From: Clostridiales bacterium
GTDB lineage: Bacteria > Bacillota > Clostridia > Lachnospirales > Lachnospiraceae
Assembly (NCBI GenBank): GCA_021199255.1
Contig: JAJQIK010000042.1
Span: 2,246 to 60,536, forward strand
Direction: 5' to 3'
DNA: 58,291 nt
Part shown: positions 26,665 to 36,426 of the stretch, in pieces
How the letters are laid out: each line of letters starts with the position of its first letter
Numbering within the stretch: position 1 is the first letter of the stretch
Made by a program: the position numbers and the translations under genes
Notes under the pieces: model-generated
What the model saw: the letters and a program-made list of their open reading frames with translations, nothing else
Databases searched by the model: none
Told to the model about the DNA's origin: nothing

Positions 26665-29600
26665 ATGGCAATTTCTTTTACGGAGAAACAACAGCAGGTG
26701 ATCGATACCCACGGCTGTAATCTGCTGGTGTCTGCGGCCGCAGGCTCCGGTAAGACAGCCGTATTGGTGGAGCGGATTGTGAAGCTGGTCAGCGATGAGG
26801 AGCACCCGGTGGATATCGACAGGCTTCTCATCGTAACCTTTACCAACGCCGCGGCGGCGGAGATGCGGGAGCGTATTAGCCGCGCCCTGAATGACAGACT
26901 GGCGCTTTGCCCGGAGAACGAGCACCTGCAAAGACAGGTGACGCTGCTGCATAACGCGCAGATTACCACCATCGACAGCTTTTGCCTTTTCGTGCTGCGC
27001 AACCAGTTCCATACCATCGGTCTGGATCCTGGATTTCGGATTGGGGAAGAGGGGGAGCTGAAGCTCCTGCGCCAGGATGTGCTGGCGGGAGTTCTGGAGG
27101 AGCGTTATGCCGGAGAAGAACCCTCCTTTTTACAGTGTATGGAATATTTCAGTGTGGGCAGCAGGGACGACGCGGTGGAGGAGGTGATTCTCAGGCTCTA
27201 TGATTTTGCCATGAGCTATCCCTTCCCGGAGCAATGGCTTCTGGAACGGAAGAAGGATTATGAGACGCCGGGAAACACGCTGGAGGGGCTGCCATGGCTG
27301 GCGGACTGCTTTCACAGAACCGAGCTGCTGTTGGCGGGCTGCGCAGCCAGGCTGGAGGAAGCGATCCGCATCTGCGAAGAACCGGACGGCCCCTATCCCT
27401 ACGGGGAAACGCTGGAGCGGGAAAAAGAAATGGTTCAGGCGCTGCTTGCGCTGTGCAAAACCGCGCCGGGTTATCAGCAGACAGCGGACGCTTTTGGCGC
27501 GCTGTATTTTGAACGGCTGCCCGCCAGGAAGGATTCAGCCATTCACCCCGTGAAAAGAGAACTGGCCAAGAATATCCGCAATGAAGTAAAGGAGCAGCTT
27601 GGGGAATTGCAGAAACGGTATTTTAGCCAGAGCGAAGAACAGATTCTTGCCCAGATGACGGTCTGCGGGGAAGCGGTGGACGCGCTGGTGGACGTGGTTC
27701 TGGCGTTTAAGGAAGCCTTTGACGCAAAGAAACGAGAGAAAAATCTGCTGGATTTCGATGATATTGAACATTTTGCCCTGTCTATTCTGGTGCGGCAGGA
27801 CGAGGAAGGCGGATGTCTTCCCACGGAGACCGCCTTAGAATACCGGGAGTATTTCCATGAGATTCTCATCGATGAATATCAGGACAGTAATCTGGTGCAG
27901 GAATATCTGTTGTCCTGTATCTCCGGGCAGGAGGAGGGCAGATATAACCGGTTCATGGTGGGGGATGTGAAGCAGAGCATCTATAAATTCCGTCTGGCCA
28001 GACCAGAGCTGTTTCTGGAAAAATATGAAGCCTATGGACAGGCGGAGGACAACGCGGCTCTTTCCGGTACGGAGGGACAGGGGCTTACAGCCAGAAAAAT
28101 TGATTTGCACAGGAATTTCCGCAGTTGTTATGAAGTGCTTAACAGTACCAATTCCATTTTTGAACAAATCATGGGCAAAGAAGTGGGCGGCATTGTCTAT
28201 GATGAGCAGGCGGCGCTTTATCCCGGCGCGGTTTATCCGCCCTTAGAGCACAGGGAGACAGAGCTTCTGCTGTATCAGACGGGAGAGAAGCCGGACGACG
28301 TCTCGGTAAAGGAACAGGAAGCCTATGGCGTGGCTAAGAGAATTAAAGAGCTGATGCGGGATTTCCGGGTGACCGATCAGGACAGCGGCGAGCTGCGCAG
28401 GCCGGCTTTCCGGGATATTGTGATTCTGCTGCGCACCGTGTCAGGCTGGGACGAGGTGTTCCGGAAGGTACTGGAGGAGGAGAATATTCCCGTATACGTG
28501 ACCTCACGTACCGGTTATTTCGCGGCGGGCGAGGTACAGGAGCTGCTGCATTTCCTGCGAATCCTGGATAACCCCCTGCAGGATATTCCCCTTTATGGCG
28601 TGCTCCATTCTTATCTGGGAGGATTTACCGAGGAAGAAATTGCCCTGATCCGCTCCGCTGTCCCGAAGACGCCCTATCTGTATGACGCGGTGAAGCGTTA
28701 TGCCGGGGAAGGAGAGACCGGGGGGCAGAAGCATGACGGGGACGGCAGGGAAGCGGCGCTGCAAAGCAGGCTGCGCGCCTTCTGTGAAAGGCTGGACCGC
28801 TACCGCGATATGGCGGCATGGCTCTCCGTCCGTGAACTTTTACAGGTGATTCTGCGGGAGACCGGCTATCTGGATTACGTGGCGGTCAAGCCGGAGGGGA
28901 ATAAACGCCGCGCCAATGTGGAGATGCTGCTGGTTAAGGCGGCGGACTATGAGAAAACCAGCTATTACGGGCTCTATCATTTCCTGCGTTATATGGAACA
29001 ATTGGAGAAATACGAGGTAGATTACGGAGAAGCGGGCGTCCAGGAGGAAAACGCAGATGTGGTGCGCATTATGAGTATCCATAAAAGCAAAGGACTGGAA
29101 TTTCCCATATGCTTTGTGTCAGGGCTGGCTAAGGGCTTTCAGAACAAAGACGCTGCGGCGCATCTGGTAGCGGATATGGACGCCGGAATCGGCGTGGACT
29201 ATGTAGACCTGAAAATGCGTGTCAGGGGCAGGAACCTGCGCCGCAATGTGGTGGCGGATAAGCTGCGGCAGGATAATCTGGCGGAGGAAATGCGTATCCT
29301 CTATGTGGCGATGACCAGAGCGAAAGAGAAGCTGATTCTGACCGGCACGCTGAAAGCGCCGGAGAAGACGGCGGCGGCATTCATGCCGCTGCAAAAGAAG
29401 AAAGAAACGCTCCTGCCCTATGATGTGCTTATGAGCCAGAACAGTTTTCTGGAGCTGATTCTGGCAGCCCTTTCCAGGAACCGGTGTATGGAGGAACTGT
29501 ACCGTCTCTGCGGAATGGAGTCTGACCGGGAAAATAAATATTATGAAAAGGATATGAGTATTCAGGTGACCATATCGGGCTGGGAGGAGACTGAGAAAGC

Positions 29601-30441
29601 GTCGGTGGAAGAAACCCTCCGCAGGGAAGAAGCCAGACGGAGACTTCTCTGGTCAGATTCGTCCAAAGATGTGGACGCCACACTTATGACACGTATGTCA
29701 GAACAATTTTCATGGAAATATGCGTATGATAATCTGAAGGATCTCTATACAAAGACAACCGTGTCGGAATTGAAAAAAGCGGGCATGCAGGAGGAAACGG
29801 ACTTTTCTTTCAAATTATATGAAGAAGAGACGGTAGTTCCCTATCTGCCGCGGTTTCTGCAAAAAGACAGCAGCGTCACCGGTTCCATGCGGGGCAGCGC
29901 CTTTCATAAGGTCATGGAATTGTTTGATTTTACTAAATTGACTAAAGAGGTCAATGAAGATAAAGGAGCGGCAGAAGCCCTGTTAAAAGAACAACTGGAG
30001 GATATGCGGGCGGGGGGCAGGCTTACGCAGGAATATTATGAGGCGGTGTCGGCGCCCAGGATTGCCGCTTTCCTGCAAAGCGGTTTAGCCCTGCGCGTGG
30101 CCGACGCCGCCAGGGCGGGCAGGCTCCATAAGGAGCAGCCCTTCGTGCTGGGGCTTCCCGCGAATCTGTTGAAGAGTACCTTCCCGGAAGAGGAGACCGT
30201 GCTGATTCAGGGAATCATCGACGTGTTTTTCGAGGAGGAGGACGGTTATGTGGTGCTGGATTATAAGACGGACGCGGTGGAGAGGGCGGAGGAATTAATC
30301 AGCCGCTATCAGGTGCAGCTGCGCTATTATGCGCAGGCATTGGAACAGATGTCGGGATATGGCGCGGCCGGCGGGGGTAAGCCGGTGAAAGAACAGATTA
30401 TCTATTCCTTTAAGCTGGCGGAGGAGATCAGGCTTTCTTGA
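26665..30441 (+). CDS. addA: Helicase-exonuclease AddAB, subunit AddA
   Basis: A 1258-residue UvrD-type helicase plus nuclease. Near the N-terminus: Q-motif FTEKQQQVIDT and Walker A SAAAGSGKTAVLVERI. Motif II is IDEYQDSN, the helicase C-terminal motif is YVAMTRAKEKLIL, and the RecB-type nuclease motif near the end is VVLDYKTDAVE. It unwinds and cuts DNA ends together with AddB until it meets a Chi-like site, then loads RecA. GGAGGG lies before the ATG, and the tight spacing shows an addB-addA operon. Confidence 0.96.
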   Translation: MAISFTEKQQQVIDTHGCNLLVSAAAGSGKTAVLVERIVKLVSDEEHPVDIDRLLIVTFTNAAAAEMRERISRALNDRLALCPENEHLQRQVTLLHNAQITTIDSFCLFVLRNQFHTIGLDPGFRIGEEGELKLLRQDVLAGVLEERYAGEEPSFLQCMEYFSVGSRDDAVEEVILRLYDFAMSYPFPEQWLLERKKDYETPGNTLEGLPWLADCFHRTELLLAGCAARLEEAIRICEEPDGPYPYGETLEREKEMVQALLALCKTAPGYQQTADAFGALYFERLPARKDSAIHPVKRELAKNIRNEVKEQLGELQKRYFSQSEEQILAQMTVCGEAVDALVDVVLAFKEAFDAKKREKNLLDFDDIEHFALSILVRQDEEGGCLPTETALEYREYFHEILIDEYQDSNLVQEYLLSCISGQEEGRYNRFMVGDVKQSIYKFRLARPELFLEKYEAYGQAEDNAALSGTEGQGLTARKIDLHRNFRSCYEVLNSTNSIFEQIMGKEVGGIVYDEQAALYPGAVYPPLEHRETELLLYQTGEKPDDVSVKEQEAYGVAKRIKELMRDFRVTDQDSGELRRPAFRDIVILLRTVSGWDEVFRKVLEEENIPVYVTSRTGYFAAGEVQELLHFLRILDNPLQDIPLYGVLHSYLGGFTEEEIALIRSAVPKTPYLYDAVKRYAGEGETGGQKHDGDGREAALQSRLRAFCERLDRYRDMAAWLSVRELLQVILRETGYLDYVAVKPEGNKRRANVEMLLVKAADYEKTSYYGLYHFLRYMEQLEKYEVDYGEAGVQEENADVVRIMSIHKSKGLEFPICFVSGLAKGFQNKDAAAHLVADMDAGIGVDYVDLKMRVRGRNLRRNVVADKLRQDNLAEEMRILYVAMTRAKEKLILTGTLKAPEKTAAAFMPLQKKKETLLPYDVLMSQNSFLELILAALSRNRCMEELYRLCGMESDRENKYYEKDMSIQVTISGWEETEKASVEETLRREEARRRLLWSDSSKDVDATLMTRMSEQFSWKYAYDNLKDLYTKTTVSELKKAGMQEETDFSFKLYEEETVVPYLPRFLQKDSSVTGSMRGSAFHKVMELFDFTKLTKEVNEDKGAAEALLKEQLEDMRAGGRLTQEYYEAVSAPRIAAFLQSGLALRVADAARAGRLHKEQPFVLGLPANLLKSTFPEEETVLIQGIIDVFFEEEDGYVVLDYKTDAVERAEELISRYQVQLRYYAQALEQMSGYGAAGGGKPVKEQIIYSFKLAEEIRLS

Positions 30442-30453
30442 ATCAGGGCTGAC

Positions 30454-30482
30454 TAGACTTTTTATACAAAAACAGATACAAT
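30454..30482 (+). promoter_or_regulatory. Possible promoter of the GH43 gene
   Basis: TAGACT (30454-30459), 17 bp, TACAAT (30477-30482), between addA and the GH43 gene. Confidence 0.45.
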
Positions 30483-30532
30483 AAAGGCGGCTAGAGGAAT
30501 GAAGAAAATATAGGAGAGAATTTTATATTTTG

Positions 30533-31981
30533 ATGAAGGATAAAACGGAATACATCAAGGGAGCCAATCCCTATCTGCCTCTTTGGGAGCATGTACCTGA
30601 CGGCGAGCCGCGGGTTTTTGAATATGGCGGCGAGACGAGAGTTTATGTGTACGGCTCTCACGACACGGAACAAAACGCCTATTGCGGGCGCGATTATGTC
30701 GTATGGAGCGCGCCTGTCGATAATCTGGCCGACTGGAAATGCCATGGCGTCTGCTATGCCGCCTCTGATCATAGTATTCTTTATGCGCCGGACGTTGTAA
30801 AACGTGGCGATACATTCTATCTATACGCCGCGGAGGCTTGCGGCTCAAGGATTATGGCCGCAGAGTCAAAGACGCCTTGGGGGCCATTTATCAATCCCGT
30901 CCAGACGGATCTTGGATTTGATCCTGCCGTTCTTGTGGACGATGACGGAAGGGCATATGCGTATTGGGGCTTCTGCAAGAGCTATGCCGCCGAGCTGTGT
31001 GACGATATGGCGCACATCAAGAGACAGACCCTCAGGGAACATCTCATTGGCCACACAAAAGGTTATCAAGAATCCAGCGACGGTTATGAGGACGAAAACG
31101 ACGCGTTTTTTGAGGCGTCGTCCATACGCCGCGTAATGGGCAAATACGTTTTTATTTATTCAAAGCGCTATTTTACTCCTGTGCCGAGCTTGGGGGTCGA
31201 TACGCCGAATAATGGATTCCTTTCCTATCAATACAGCGACAGCCCTCTCGATGGGTATCTGCCGGGCGGAGATATAAGCTTTAACGGCGGCGAAATATTA
31301 AAAAAGCCGGACGGCACAGGCGAAATGACATATCGCTGGGGTAATAATCACGGCAGTATCGAGAGAATAAACGAAAAATGGTACGTTTTTTATCACCGGC
31401 AAACAGGTACAGATGAGTTTGCGCGTCAGGCGATGATGGAACCGATAGACGTTGCCATTGGCAGCGACGGCAGGCTTTATATAGGGGATGTAACGTATCA
31501 GGACGGGGAACCTGTTTCCTCCGCTCCTGTGGAAATGACATCCAGCGGCGCAAACGTAAACGGAATTGACGCGTATAAGATTATTTCTGCCGGCTATGCC
31601 TGTCACATACACGGAAAAGACAGTTCCGCATATATAAAGGCTGTATACGACCAGACGGATTCGGTTTCATCGCCTGTCGTCAATATAAAGGAAGGCACGA
31701 CTGTGGGGTTTAGATATCTGCAGTTTGGCAATACGCCTCCGCGCTGTGTTGCTGCCGAGGTTATCACAGATGGAGAGGTTATGGTAAATGTCCGCATTGA
31801 CGGGCACCGTGGAAGAGTGGTCGCACGTCTTGGCTTTGACAAAGAGGAGTCTGTCAGGAGTGTTCCTGTAGAGGTCGGTATCATAGGACGGCATGCGGTT
31901 TATTTTGAATTTTGTGCGGGCGAGGGCGTTTTATCTGAGTTTGTCGGATTTACCTTTGACCGCGCGGAGCTTGCAGGATAA
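30533..31981 (+). CDS. GH43 family glycosidase with C-terminal carbohydrate-binding domain
   Basis: A 482-residue five-bladed beta-propeller enzyme. The GH43 acidic triad is visible as PDGEPRVF near residue 18, GFDPAVLVDDDG (about 123-134) and the acid Glu in FFEASSIRR, followed by NNHGSIERINEKWYVFYHR. Residues from about 350 look like a CBM6-type beta-sandwich. Such enzymes are usually alpha-L-arabinofuranosidases or beta-xylosidases acting on plant arabinoxylan fragments. There is no signal peptide, so it is cytoplasmic. The start is uncertain: TTG 30530 or ATG 30533, both far from the AGGAGAG at 30512. It stands alone between DNA-repair and potassium genes. Confidence 0.88.
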   Translation: MKDKTEYIKGANPYLPLWEHVPDGEPRVFEYGGETRVYVYGSHDTEQNAYCGRDYVVWSAPVDNLADWKCHGVCYAASDHSILYAPDVVKRGDTFYLYAAEACGSRIMAAESKTPWGPFINPVQTDLGFDPAVLVDDDGRAYAYWGFCKSYAAELCDDMAHIKRQTLREHLIGHTKGYQESSDGYEDENDAFFEASSIRRVMGKYVFIYSKRYFTPVPSLGVDTPNNGFLSYQYSDSPLDGYLPGGDISFNGGEILKKPDGTGEMTYRWGNNHGSIERINEKWYVFYHRQTGTDEFARQAMMEPIDVAIGSDGRLYIGDVTYQDGEPVSSAPVEMTSSGANVNGIDAYKIISAGYACHIHGKDSSAYIKAVYDQTDSVSSPVVNIKEGTTVGFRYLQFGNTPPRCVAAEVITDGEVMVNVRIDGHRGRVVARLGFDKEESVRSVPVEVGIIGRHAVYFEFCAGEGVLSEFVGFTFDRAELAG

Positions 31982-32013
31982 AGCCTTTCCCAGGCTATTG
32001 GATGCCATGACGC

Positions 32014-32053
32014 AAAGAGCCAGATGACCGTTTCCGGCCATCTGGCTCTTTTG
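32014..32053. terminator. Bidirectional terminator between convergent genes
   Basis: AAAGAGCCAGATG pairs with CATCTGGCTCTTT (13 bp) with T-runs in both directions. It serves the GH43 gene and the DHH gene, which converge here. Confidence 0.85.
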
Positions 32054-32066
32054 GCAGGCGGCGCGT

Positions 32067-33002
32067 TTACTGCGCGTCCCCATAATAGGTATCATAATGT
32101 ACGATCTCGTCGATCAGCTTTGGAAGCTGCTCGTCCATAGTCTCGTCCGTAAACTGGCAGGTTCCCACGGCCTTATGTCCGCCGCCGCCGTATTTGAGCA
32201 TCAGGCTTCCTACATTGACGTGGGAGGTCTTATTTAAGACGCTGTACCCCACCGCCGCGGAGCAGCCCTTGCCGCCTTTTCCGTTTACAATCCAGACAGA
32301 AATATTCTGTTCAGGATACATACTGTAGATCAGGAAGCGGTTGCCGGAGTAAATCGGGTCTACGCCGCGCAGATCGGAGATAATCACGTCCTTTTCCACG
32401 CGGGTGTGGGCTTTTACCATCTCCCGGAATTTCTGATCCTGTTCCCGATAGACGGCGATACGCTCCTGTACGTCGGGCAGGGCTAAAATCTCTTCGGTAT
32501 TCATGGTGCGGCAACATTCCATCAGCTTTTCCATTAACTGATAATTGGAAATGGTAAAATTACGCCATCTGCCAAGCCCTGTCCTGGGGTCCATCAGAAA
32601 GCCTATCAGAATCCAGCCCTCAGGGTGCTGCACCTCATCGATGGTAAGATTGCCGGAATCTACCTTATCGACCGCAGCCATCATCTCGTCAAAATGGGCA
32701 AAACGCTCCTCGCCGCCGTAGTATTCATAGATAATACGGGCGCAGGAAGGGGTAATGCGGCTTTCTCCTTTATATTTGCCGGCCAACTGATTGCGCTCAT
32801 GCTCGCTGGAGTGGTGGTCAAACCAGAGCCCGCAGCCTTCCACAAAGGGAACGTTGGCTAACACGTCATTTTCCGTAATTTCGACCAGACCGTCTTGCAA
32901 ATCCTTGGGATGTGCAAACTTCCAACTGTCAATCAGCCCGATTTCTTTTAACAGGGCGCCGCAGGCAAGTCCGTCGAAGTCAGAACGGGTTACTAATCTC
33001 AT
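32067..33002 (-). CDS. DHH family phosphoesterase
   Basis: A 311-residue protein with the DHH-superfamily motifs RSDFDGLACG at the N-terminus, a DHHSSE motif (FDHHSSEHER) about 80 residues in, and the DHHA1-type GGGGHKAVGTCQF near the C-terminus. The superfamily includes exopolyphosphatases, nanoRNases and cyclic-dinucleotide phosphodiesterases; this short form without membrane domains could be any of these. A purine-rich ribosome site (AGGAAAGGCGG) precedes the ATG. It is divergent from ktrAB; because Ktr channels are controlled by c-di-AMP in Firmicutes, a role in nucleotide turnover is tempting but unproven. Confidence 0.82.
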   Translation of the reverse strand: MRLVTRSDFDGLACGALLKEIGLIDSWKFAHPKDLQDGLVEITENDVLANVPFVEGCGLWFDHHSSEHERNQLAGKYKGESRITPSCARIIYEYYGGEERFAHFDEMMAAVDKVDSGNLTIDEVQHPEGWILIGFLMDPRTGLGRWRNFTISNYQLMEKLMECCRTMNTEEILALPDVQERIAVYREQDQKFREMVKAHTRVEKDVIISDLRGVDPIYSGNRFLIYSMYPEQNISVWIVNGKGGKGCSAAVGYSVLNKTSHVNVGSLMLKYGGGGHKAVGTCQFTDETMDEQLPKLIDEIVHYDTYYGDAQ

Positions 33003-33029
33003 TTTTATCTTCCGCCTTTCCTAATGATC

Positions 33030-33107
33030 CTGTCTGTTTGCAGTCCGCAGCAAACAGACAGTGATAGTTGATATAAAAATTATAGCCAATCGCAGCGGCT
33101 TTTTCAA
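33030..33107 (-). promoter_or_regulatory. Promoter and leader hairpin of the DHH gene
   Basis: On the minus strand, TTGAAA (33107-33102), 17 bp, TATAAT (33084-33079). The leader contains a perfect 12-bp hairpin with arms CTGTCTGTTTGC and GCAAACAGACAG (33030-33061, loop 8), which might control translation or mRNA stability. Confidence 0.65.
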
Positions 33108-33174
33108 GGGAAAAAAGAAGCTTGGGGAAGCCGGCAAAAAGCCGCGGCAGAAAGTCCGCCGCGGCCGCTTTGGA

Positions 33175-33203
33175 TTGCGGTTGGAGGCGATGTGTGGTAT
33201 CAT
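33175..33203 (+). promoter_or_regulatory. Promoter of ktrBA
   Basis: TTGCGG (33175-33180), 17 bp, TATCAT (33198-33203). Its start point near 33210 rules out the upstream start codon at 33192 and leaves no room for a ydaO-type riboswitch. A GC-rich hairpin GCCGCGG/CCGCGGC lies just upstream (33141-33165). Confidence 0.6.
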
Positions 33204-33239
33204 AAAGGAATCAAAAATGGCAGCGATAAAGGAATGGTT

Positions 33240-34589
33240 ATGCAGATAGCACATCGAAAAAAGAGATTTTCCTCGTCACAGATTATTATGCTGAGCTTTA
33301 TGGGGGTGATCCTGTTGGGGAGCGTTCTGCTTATGCTTCCATGGGCTACCCGTGGAACTGGCGGCGCTTCCTTTCTGGACGCCCTGTTTACGGCGGTATC
33401 CGCCACATGCGTTACCGGCCTTGTAACCCATGACACGGCTACCTATTGGACCCTGTTTGGCAAGGCGGTGATCCTGTGCCTGATCCAGATCGGCGGGCTG
33501 GGGGTTATCACAATCGCGGTATTGATTGCGAGACTGTCGGGGCGTAAGATCGGCCTCATGCAGCGCAGCACCATGCAGGAAGCGATTGCCGCGCCGCAGA
33601 TGGGCGGGATTGTGAGACTGACCAATTATATTTTCAAAATGGTTTTACTGCTGGAGGCCCTGGGGGCGCTGGCGCTGATGCCCGCCATGATACCGAGATT
33701 CGGCGTGGCAAAGGGAATCTGGTATGCGGTTTTCCATTCCGTTTCGGCGTTCTGCAACGCGGGATTTGACCTGATGGGAGAGGAGCGGCAGTATTCTTCA
33801 CTGACCGCGTTCACCGCAGACCCCTGGGTCAATGTGGTGATTATGCTTCTGATTGTGATAGGCGGCATTGGCTTTTTGACCTGGGACGATATCAGAAGAA
33901 ATAAATGGCGGCTGCGCGGATACCGGATGCAGAGCAAGGTGATTCTGGCGGTGACCGGGATTTTACTCGTGCTGCCGGCGGTCTATTTCTATTGCGGGGA
34001 GTTTGGCAGAGCCGCGTGGGAGGGCATGACCTTACGGGAAAGAGTGTTCAGCGCGCTCTTTCAGTCCGTTACGGTGCGGACGGCGGGCTTTAATACGGTG
34101 GACTTAACGCAGCTTACGGAATCGGGACAGATGATTATGATGATCCTGATGCTGATCGGCGGCTCGCCGGGGTCTACCGCCGGCGGCATGAAAACCACCA
34201 CGCTGGCGGTGCTTGCCGCCACCGCAGTCGCCGTATTCAGGCGCAGGCCGGATGCCCAGATTTTTGGCAGAAGGATTCCCAACGATACGGCGCACTACGC
34301 GGCCACAGTATTGATGATGTATCTGACCTTATTTCTGGCGGGCGGCATTTTCATCGGGACAGTGGAAGGCATCCCGATGATTTCGGCATTGTTCGAGGCG
34401 GCGTCGGCCATCGGGACGGTGGGATTGTCCTTAAGCGGCACGCCGGCCTTTGGCACGGCCTCCAAGCTGGTGCTGATTCTGCTGATGTTTATGGGGCGCG
34501 TGGGCGGTATGACCATTGTGTACGCGGCGCTTTCCAGAAAGAAGCCTTATGTGGCGAAGCTGCCGCAGGAAAAGATTATGGTTGGATAA
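33240..34589 (+). CDS. ktrB: Potassium uptake protein, TrkH/KtrB family
   Basis: A 449-residue membrane channel subunit made of four membrane-pore-membrane repeats. Selectivity-loop glycines are seen in SATCVTGLVT, SAFCNAGFDL, VTVRTAGFNT and SAIGTVGLSL, and GGSPGSTAGGMKTTT is the typical intramembrane-loop segment. It takes up K+ driven by Na+ or membrane potential, gated by KtrA. I chose the ATG at 33240, preceded by AAAGGA; ATG 33234 is possible, and the open frame at 33192 starts upstream of the promoter start point. ktrA follows after 22 bp. Confidence 0.93.
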   Translation: MQIAHRKKRFSSSQIIMLSFMGVILLGSVLLMLPWATRGTGGASFLDALFTAVSATCVTGLVTHDTATYWTLFGKAVILCLIQIGGLGVITIAVLIARLSGRKIGLMQRSTMQEAIAAPQMGGIVRLTNYIFKMVLLLEALGALALMPAMIPRFGVAKGIWYAVFHSVSAFCNAGFDLMGEERQYSSLTAFTADPWVNVVIMLLIVIGGIGFLTWDDIRRNKWRLRGYRMQSKVILAVTGILLVLPAVYFYCGEFGRAAWEGMTLRERVFSALFQSVTVRTAGFNTVDLTQLTESGQMIMMILMLIGGSPGSTAGGMKTTTLAVLAATAVAVFRRRPDAQIFGRRIPNDTAHYAATVLMMYLTLFLAGGIFIGTVEGIPMISALFEAASAIGTVGLSLSGTPAFGTASKLVLILLMFMGRVGGMTIVYAALSRKKPYVAKLPQEKIMVG

Positions 34590-34611
34590 AGAGAAAGGTT
34601 GGTTGGAGGCT

Positions 34612-35259
34612 ATGAAATCTGTTTTGTTAATCGGTTTAGGACGTTTCGGCAGACATATTGCGGAGAAATTATACGAGCTGCGCCATCAGGTCATGGCGGT
34701 GGATCAGAAGGAAGGCCGGGTGGACGCTGTGCTGCCGCTGGTGACCAACGCCCAGATCGGCGACAGCACCAATGAAGATTTCCTGACTTCCCTGGGAATC
34801 CGCAATTTCGACCTCTGTATCGTGGCTATCGGGGACGATTTCCAAAGCTCCCTGGAAACCACCTCTTTGTTAAAGGAGCTGGGAGCTAAGCTGGTGGTCT
34901 CCAGGGCGGCGGGAGATGTGCATGCGAAATTCCTGTTAAGGAACGGAGCGGATGAGATCGTGTATCCGGAGAGACAGCTTGCAAATTGGACGGCGATACG
35001 CTATACCTCAGACCATATTTTTGACTATATCCAGTTGGACGACGACCATGCTATTTTCGAAATTCAGGTGCCGGAGGAATGGGGCGGCAGGACGGTAGGG
35101 GAACTGGATATCCGCAAGAAATATAATCTCAATATTATGGCGCTGAAGCAGGAGGGGCGCATGAACCTGTCCATTACGCCGGATACCCGTATCGGGGCGG
35201 AGCAGACCATGCTGGTGCTGGGGACGACGAAGGAGGTACAGAAGGTTTTTCATATTTAA
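34612..35259 (+). CDS. ktrA: Potassium uptake regulatory subunit, TrkA/KtrA family
   Basis: A 215-residue cytoplasmic ring-forming subunit. The RCK N-domain has the nucleotide-binding Rossmann motif LLIGLGRFGRHIAEKL, and the C-terminal TrkA_C (RCK_C) domain starts around residue 135. It binds ATP/ADP or NAD(H), and in many Firmicutes its C-domain binds c-di-AMP. The ATG at 34612 follows GGAGG at 34605-34609. An earlier in-frame start at 34516 would overlap ktrB and add unrelated residues. Confidence 0.93.
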   Translation: MKSVLLIGLGRFGRHIAEKLYELRHQVMAVDQKEGRVDAVLPLVTNAQIGDSTNEDFLTSLGIRNFDLCIVAIGDDFQSSLETTSLLKELGAKLVVSRAAGDVHAKFLLRNGADEIVYPERQLANWTAIRYTSDHIFDYIQLDDDHAIFEIQVPEEWGGRTVGELDIRKKYNLNIMALKQEGRMNLSITPDTRIGAEQTMLVLGTTKEVQKVFHI

Positions 35260-35304
35260 AGGAGCGGGAAGCTATACAGGGAGAGGCAAAGGAAAAGAAA
35301 TCGC

Positions 35305-36426
35305 GTGAAAAAGAGGGAAACGAAGCAGTCTGGAAAACAGAACAGGAATCCTTACAGGAGAACCATGATCCTGACAGCGGCGTGCATTGCCCTGACAGGA
35401 GTAATGGCGGCTTATGTGATCTGGTTTTATCAAAACGGACTCACGGAGGAAACCGAGCGGGAAACTTACGATAAATATTACATGATGATCACGGAGGACA
35501 ATAAATCTTCCATCTGGCAGTCGGTTTATCAGGGAGCCAGTACACGGGCTTTGGAAGAGAACGCTTATGTGGATTGGCTGGGGGATACGATTTTTGAGGG
35601 ATACGGCGTAGAGGAGCTGATGCAGATTGCGACAGCCTCTGGCGTAGACGGCATTATTGTAACCGCCAATGAGAACGAGGAATTGACCGAATTGATCAAT
35701 GAAGCGGCGGAGGAGGGTATCCCGGTGGTGACTCTTTATGGAGACAACACGAAGAGCGCCAGATGCAGCTTTGTAGGGGTAGGCAGTTACAATATGGGAC
35801 ATGAGTACGGCAGACAGGCATTGGAGATTGTCAGGGAGAGGGCGCAGGAGGAAACAGATGAGGCCGGTTCCCAGCCTGCCGCGGAGGAAGGCGGGAATCA
35901 GGGTTCTTCGGTCAAAGTGGCGGTGCTGGTCAATGCCTATGCCCAGGATTTGGATCAGAACATACTTTGCGCCGGTATTCAGGAGACGATCGAGCAGGAG
36001 CGGGAGGAGGATATGGAGATAGAATTTTCTCTGCTTTCTGTGGATGATACCAATGCTTTTTCCGTGGAAGAGTCGATCCGCGATATTTTTATGGAACAGG
36101 AGATTCCTGATATTATGATCTGCCTGAATGAGCTGACCACCACCTGTGTTTATCAGGCGGTGGTGGATTACAATAAGGTGGGAGAGGTTAATATCCTGGG
36201 TTATTATGATTCTGAGACCATTATCCGCGCCATAGACCGAAATGTAATTTATGCTACGGTGGCAATCGATACCAGGCAGATGGGCGCTTTCTGTATCGAC
36301 GCGCTGCAGGAGTATTATGAGCTGGGATATACCAGCCAGTATTTTACCGCAGATATCAGGCTGATTAATAAAGACAATGTGGCGGAATACCTGGAGAGAG
36401 GAGAGGATGCCGATGAAGCCTGGTAA
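35305..36426 (+). CDS. Membrane-anchored sugar-binding sensor protein (XylFII-like)
   Basis: A 373-residue protein with one N-terminal membrane anchor (about residues 15-38, ILTAACIALTGVMAAYVIWF) instead of a lipobox. A periplasmic-binding-protein type 1 domain follows, with ASGVDGIIVTANENEELTELINEAAEEGIPVVTL and the late segment VNILGYYDSETIIRAIDRNVIYATV. Translation starts at GTG (35305). It overlaps the histidine kinase gene by 14 bp. In clostridial XylFII-LytS-type systems an anchored binding protein presents sugar to the kinase; the gene order here fits that model. Ligand unknown. A Glu/Gln/Gly-rich insertion (about 187-207) interrupts the domain. Confidence 0.8.
   Translation: MKKRETKQSGKQNRNPYRRTMILTAACIALTGVMAAYVIWFYQNGLTEETERETYDKYYMMITEDNKSSIWQSVYQGASTRALEENAYVDWLGDTIFEGYGVEELMQIATASGVDGIIVTANENEELTELINEAAEEGIPVVTLYGDNTKSARCSFVGVGSYNMGHEYGRQALEIVRERAQEETDEAGSQPAAEEGGNQGSSVKVAVLVNAYAQDLDQNILCAGIQETIEQEREEDMEIEFSLLSVDDTNAFSVEESIRDIFMEQEIPDIMICLNELTTTCVYQAVVDYNKVGEVNILGYYDSETIIRAIDRNVIYATVAIDTRQMGAFCIDALQEYYELGYTSQYFTADIRLINKDNVAEYLERGEDADEAW

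Noticed and set aside
33003-33239. c-di-AMP (ydaO) riboswitch before ktrBA
   Set aside because: The promoter at 33175-33203 leaves only about 30 nt of leader.
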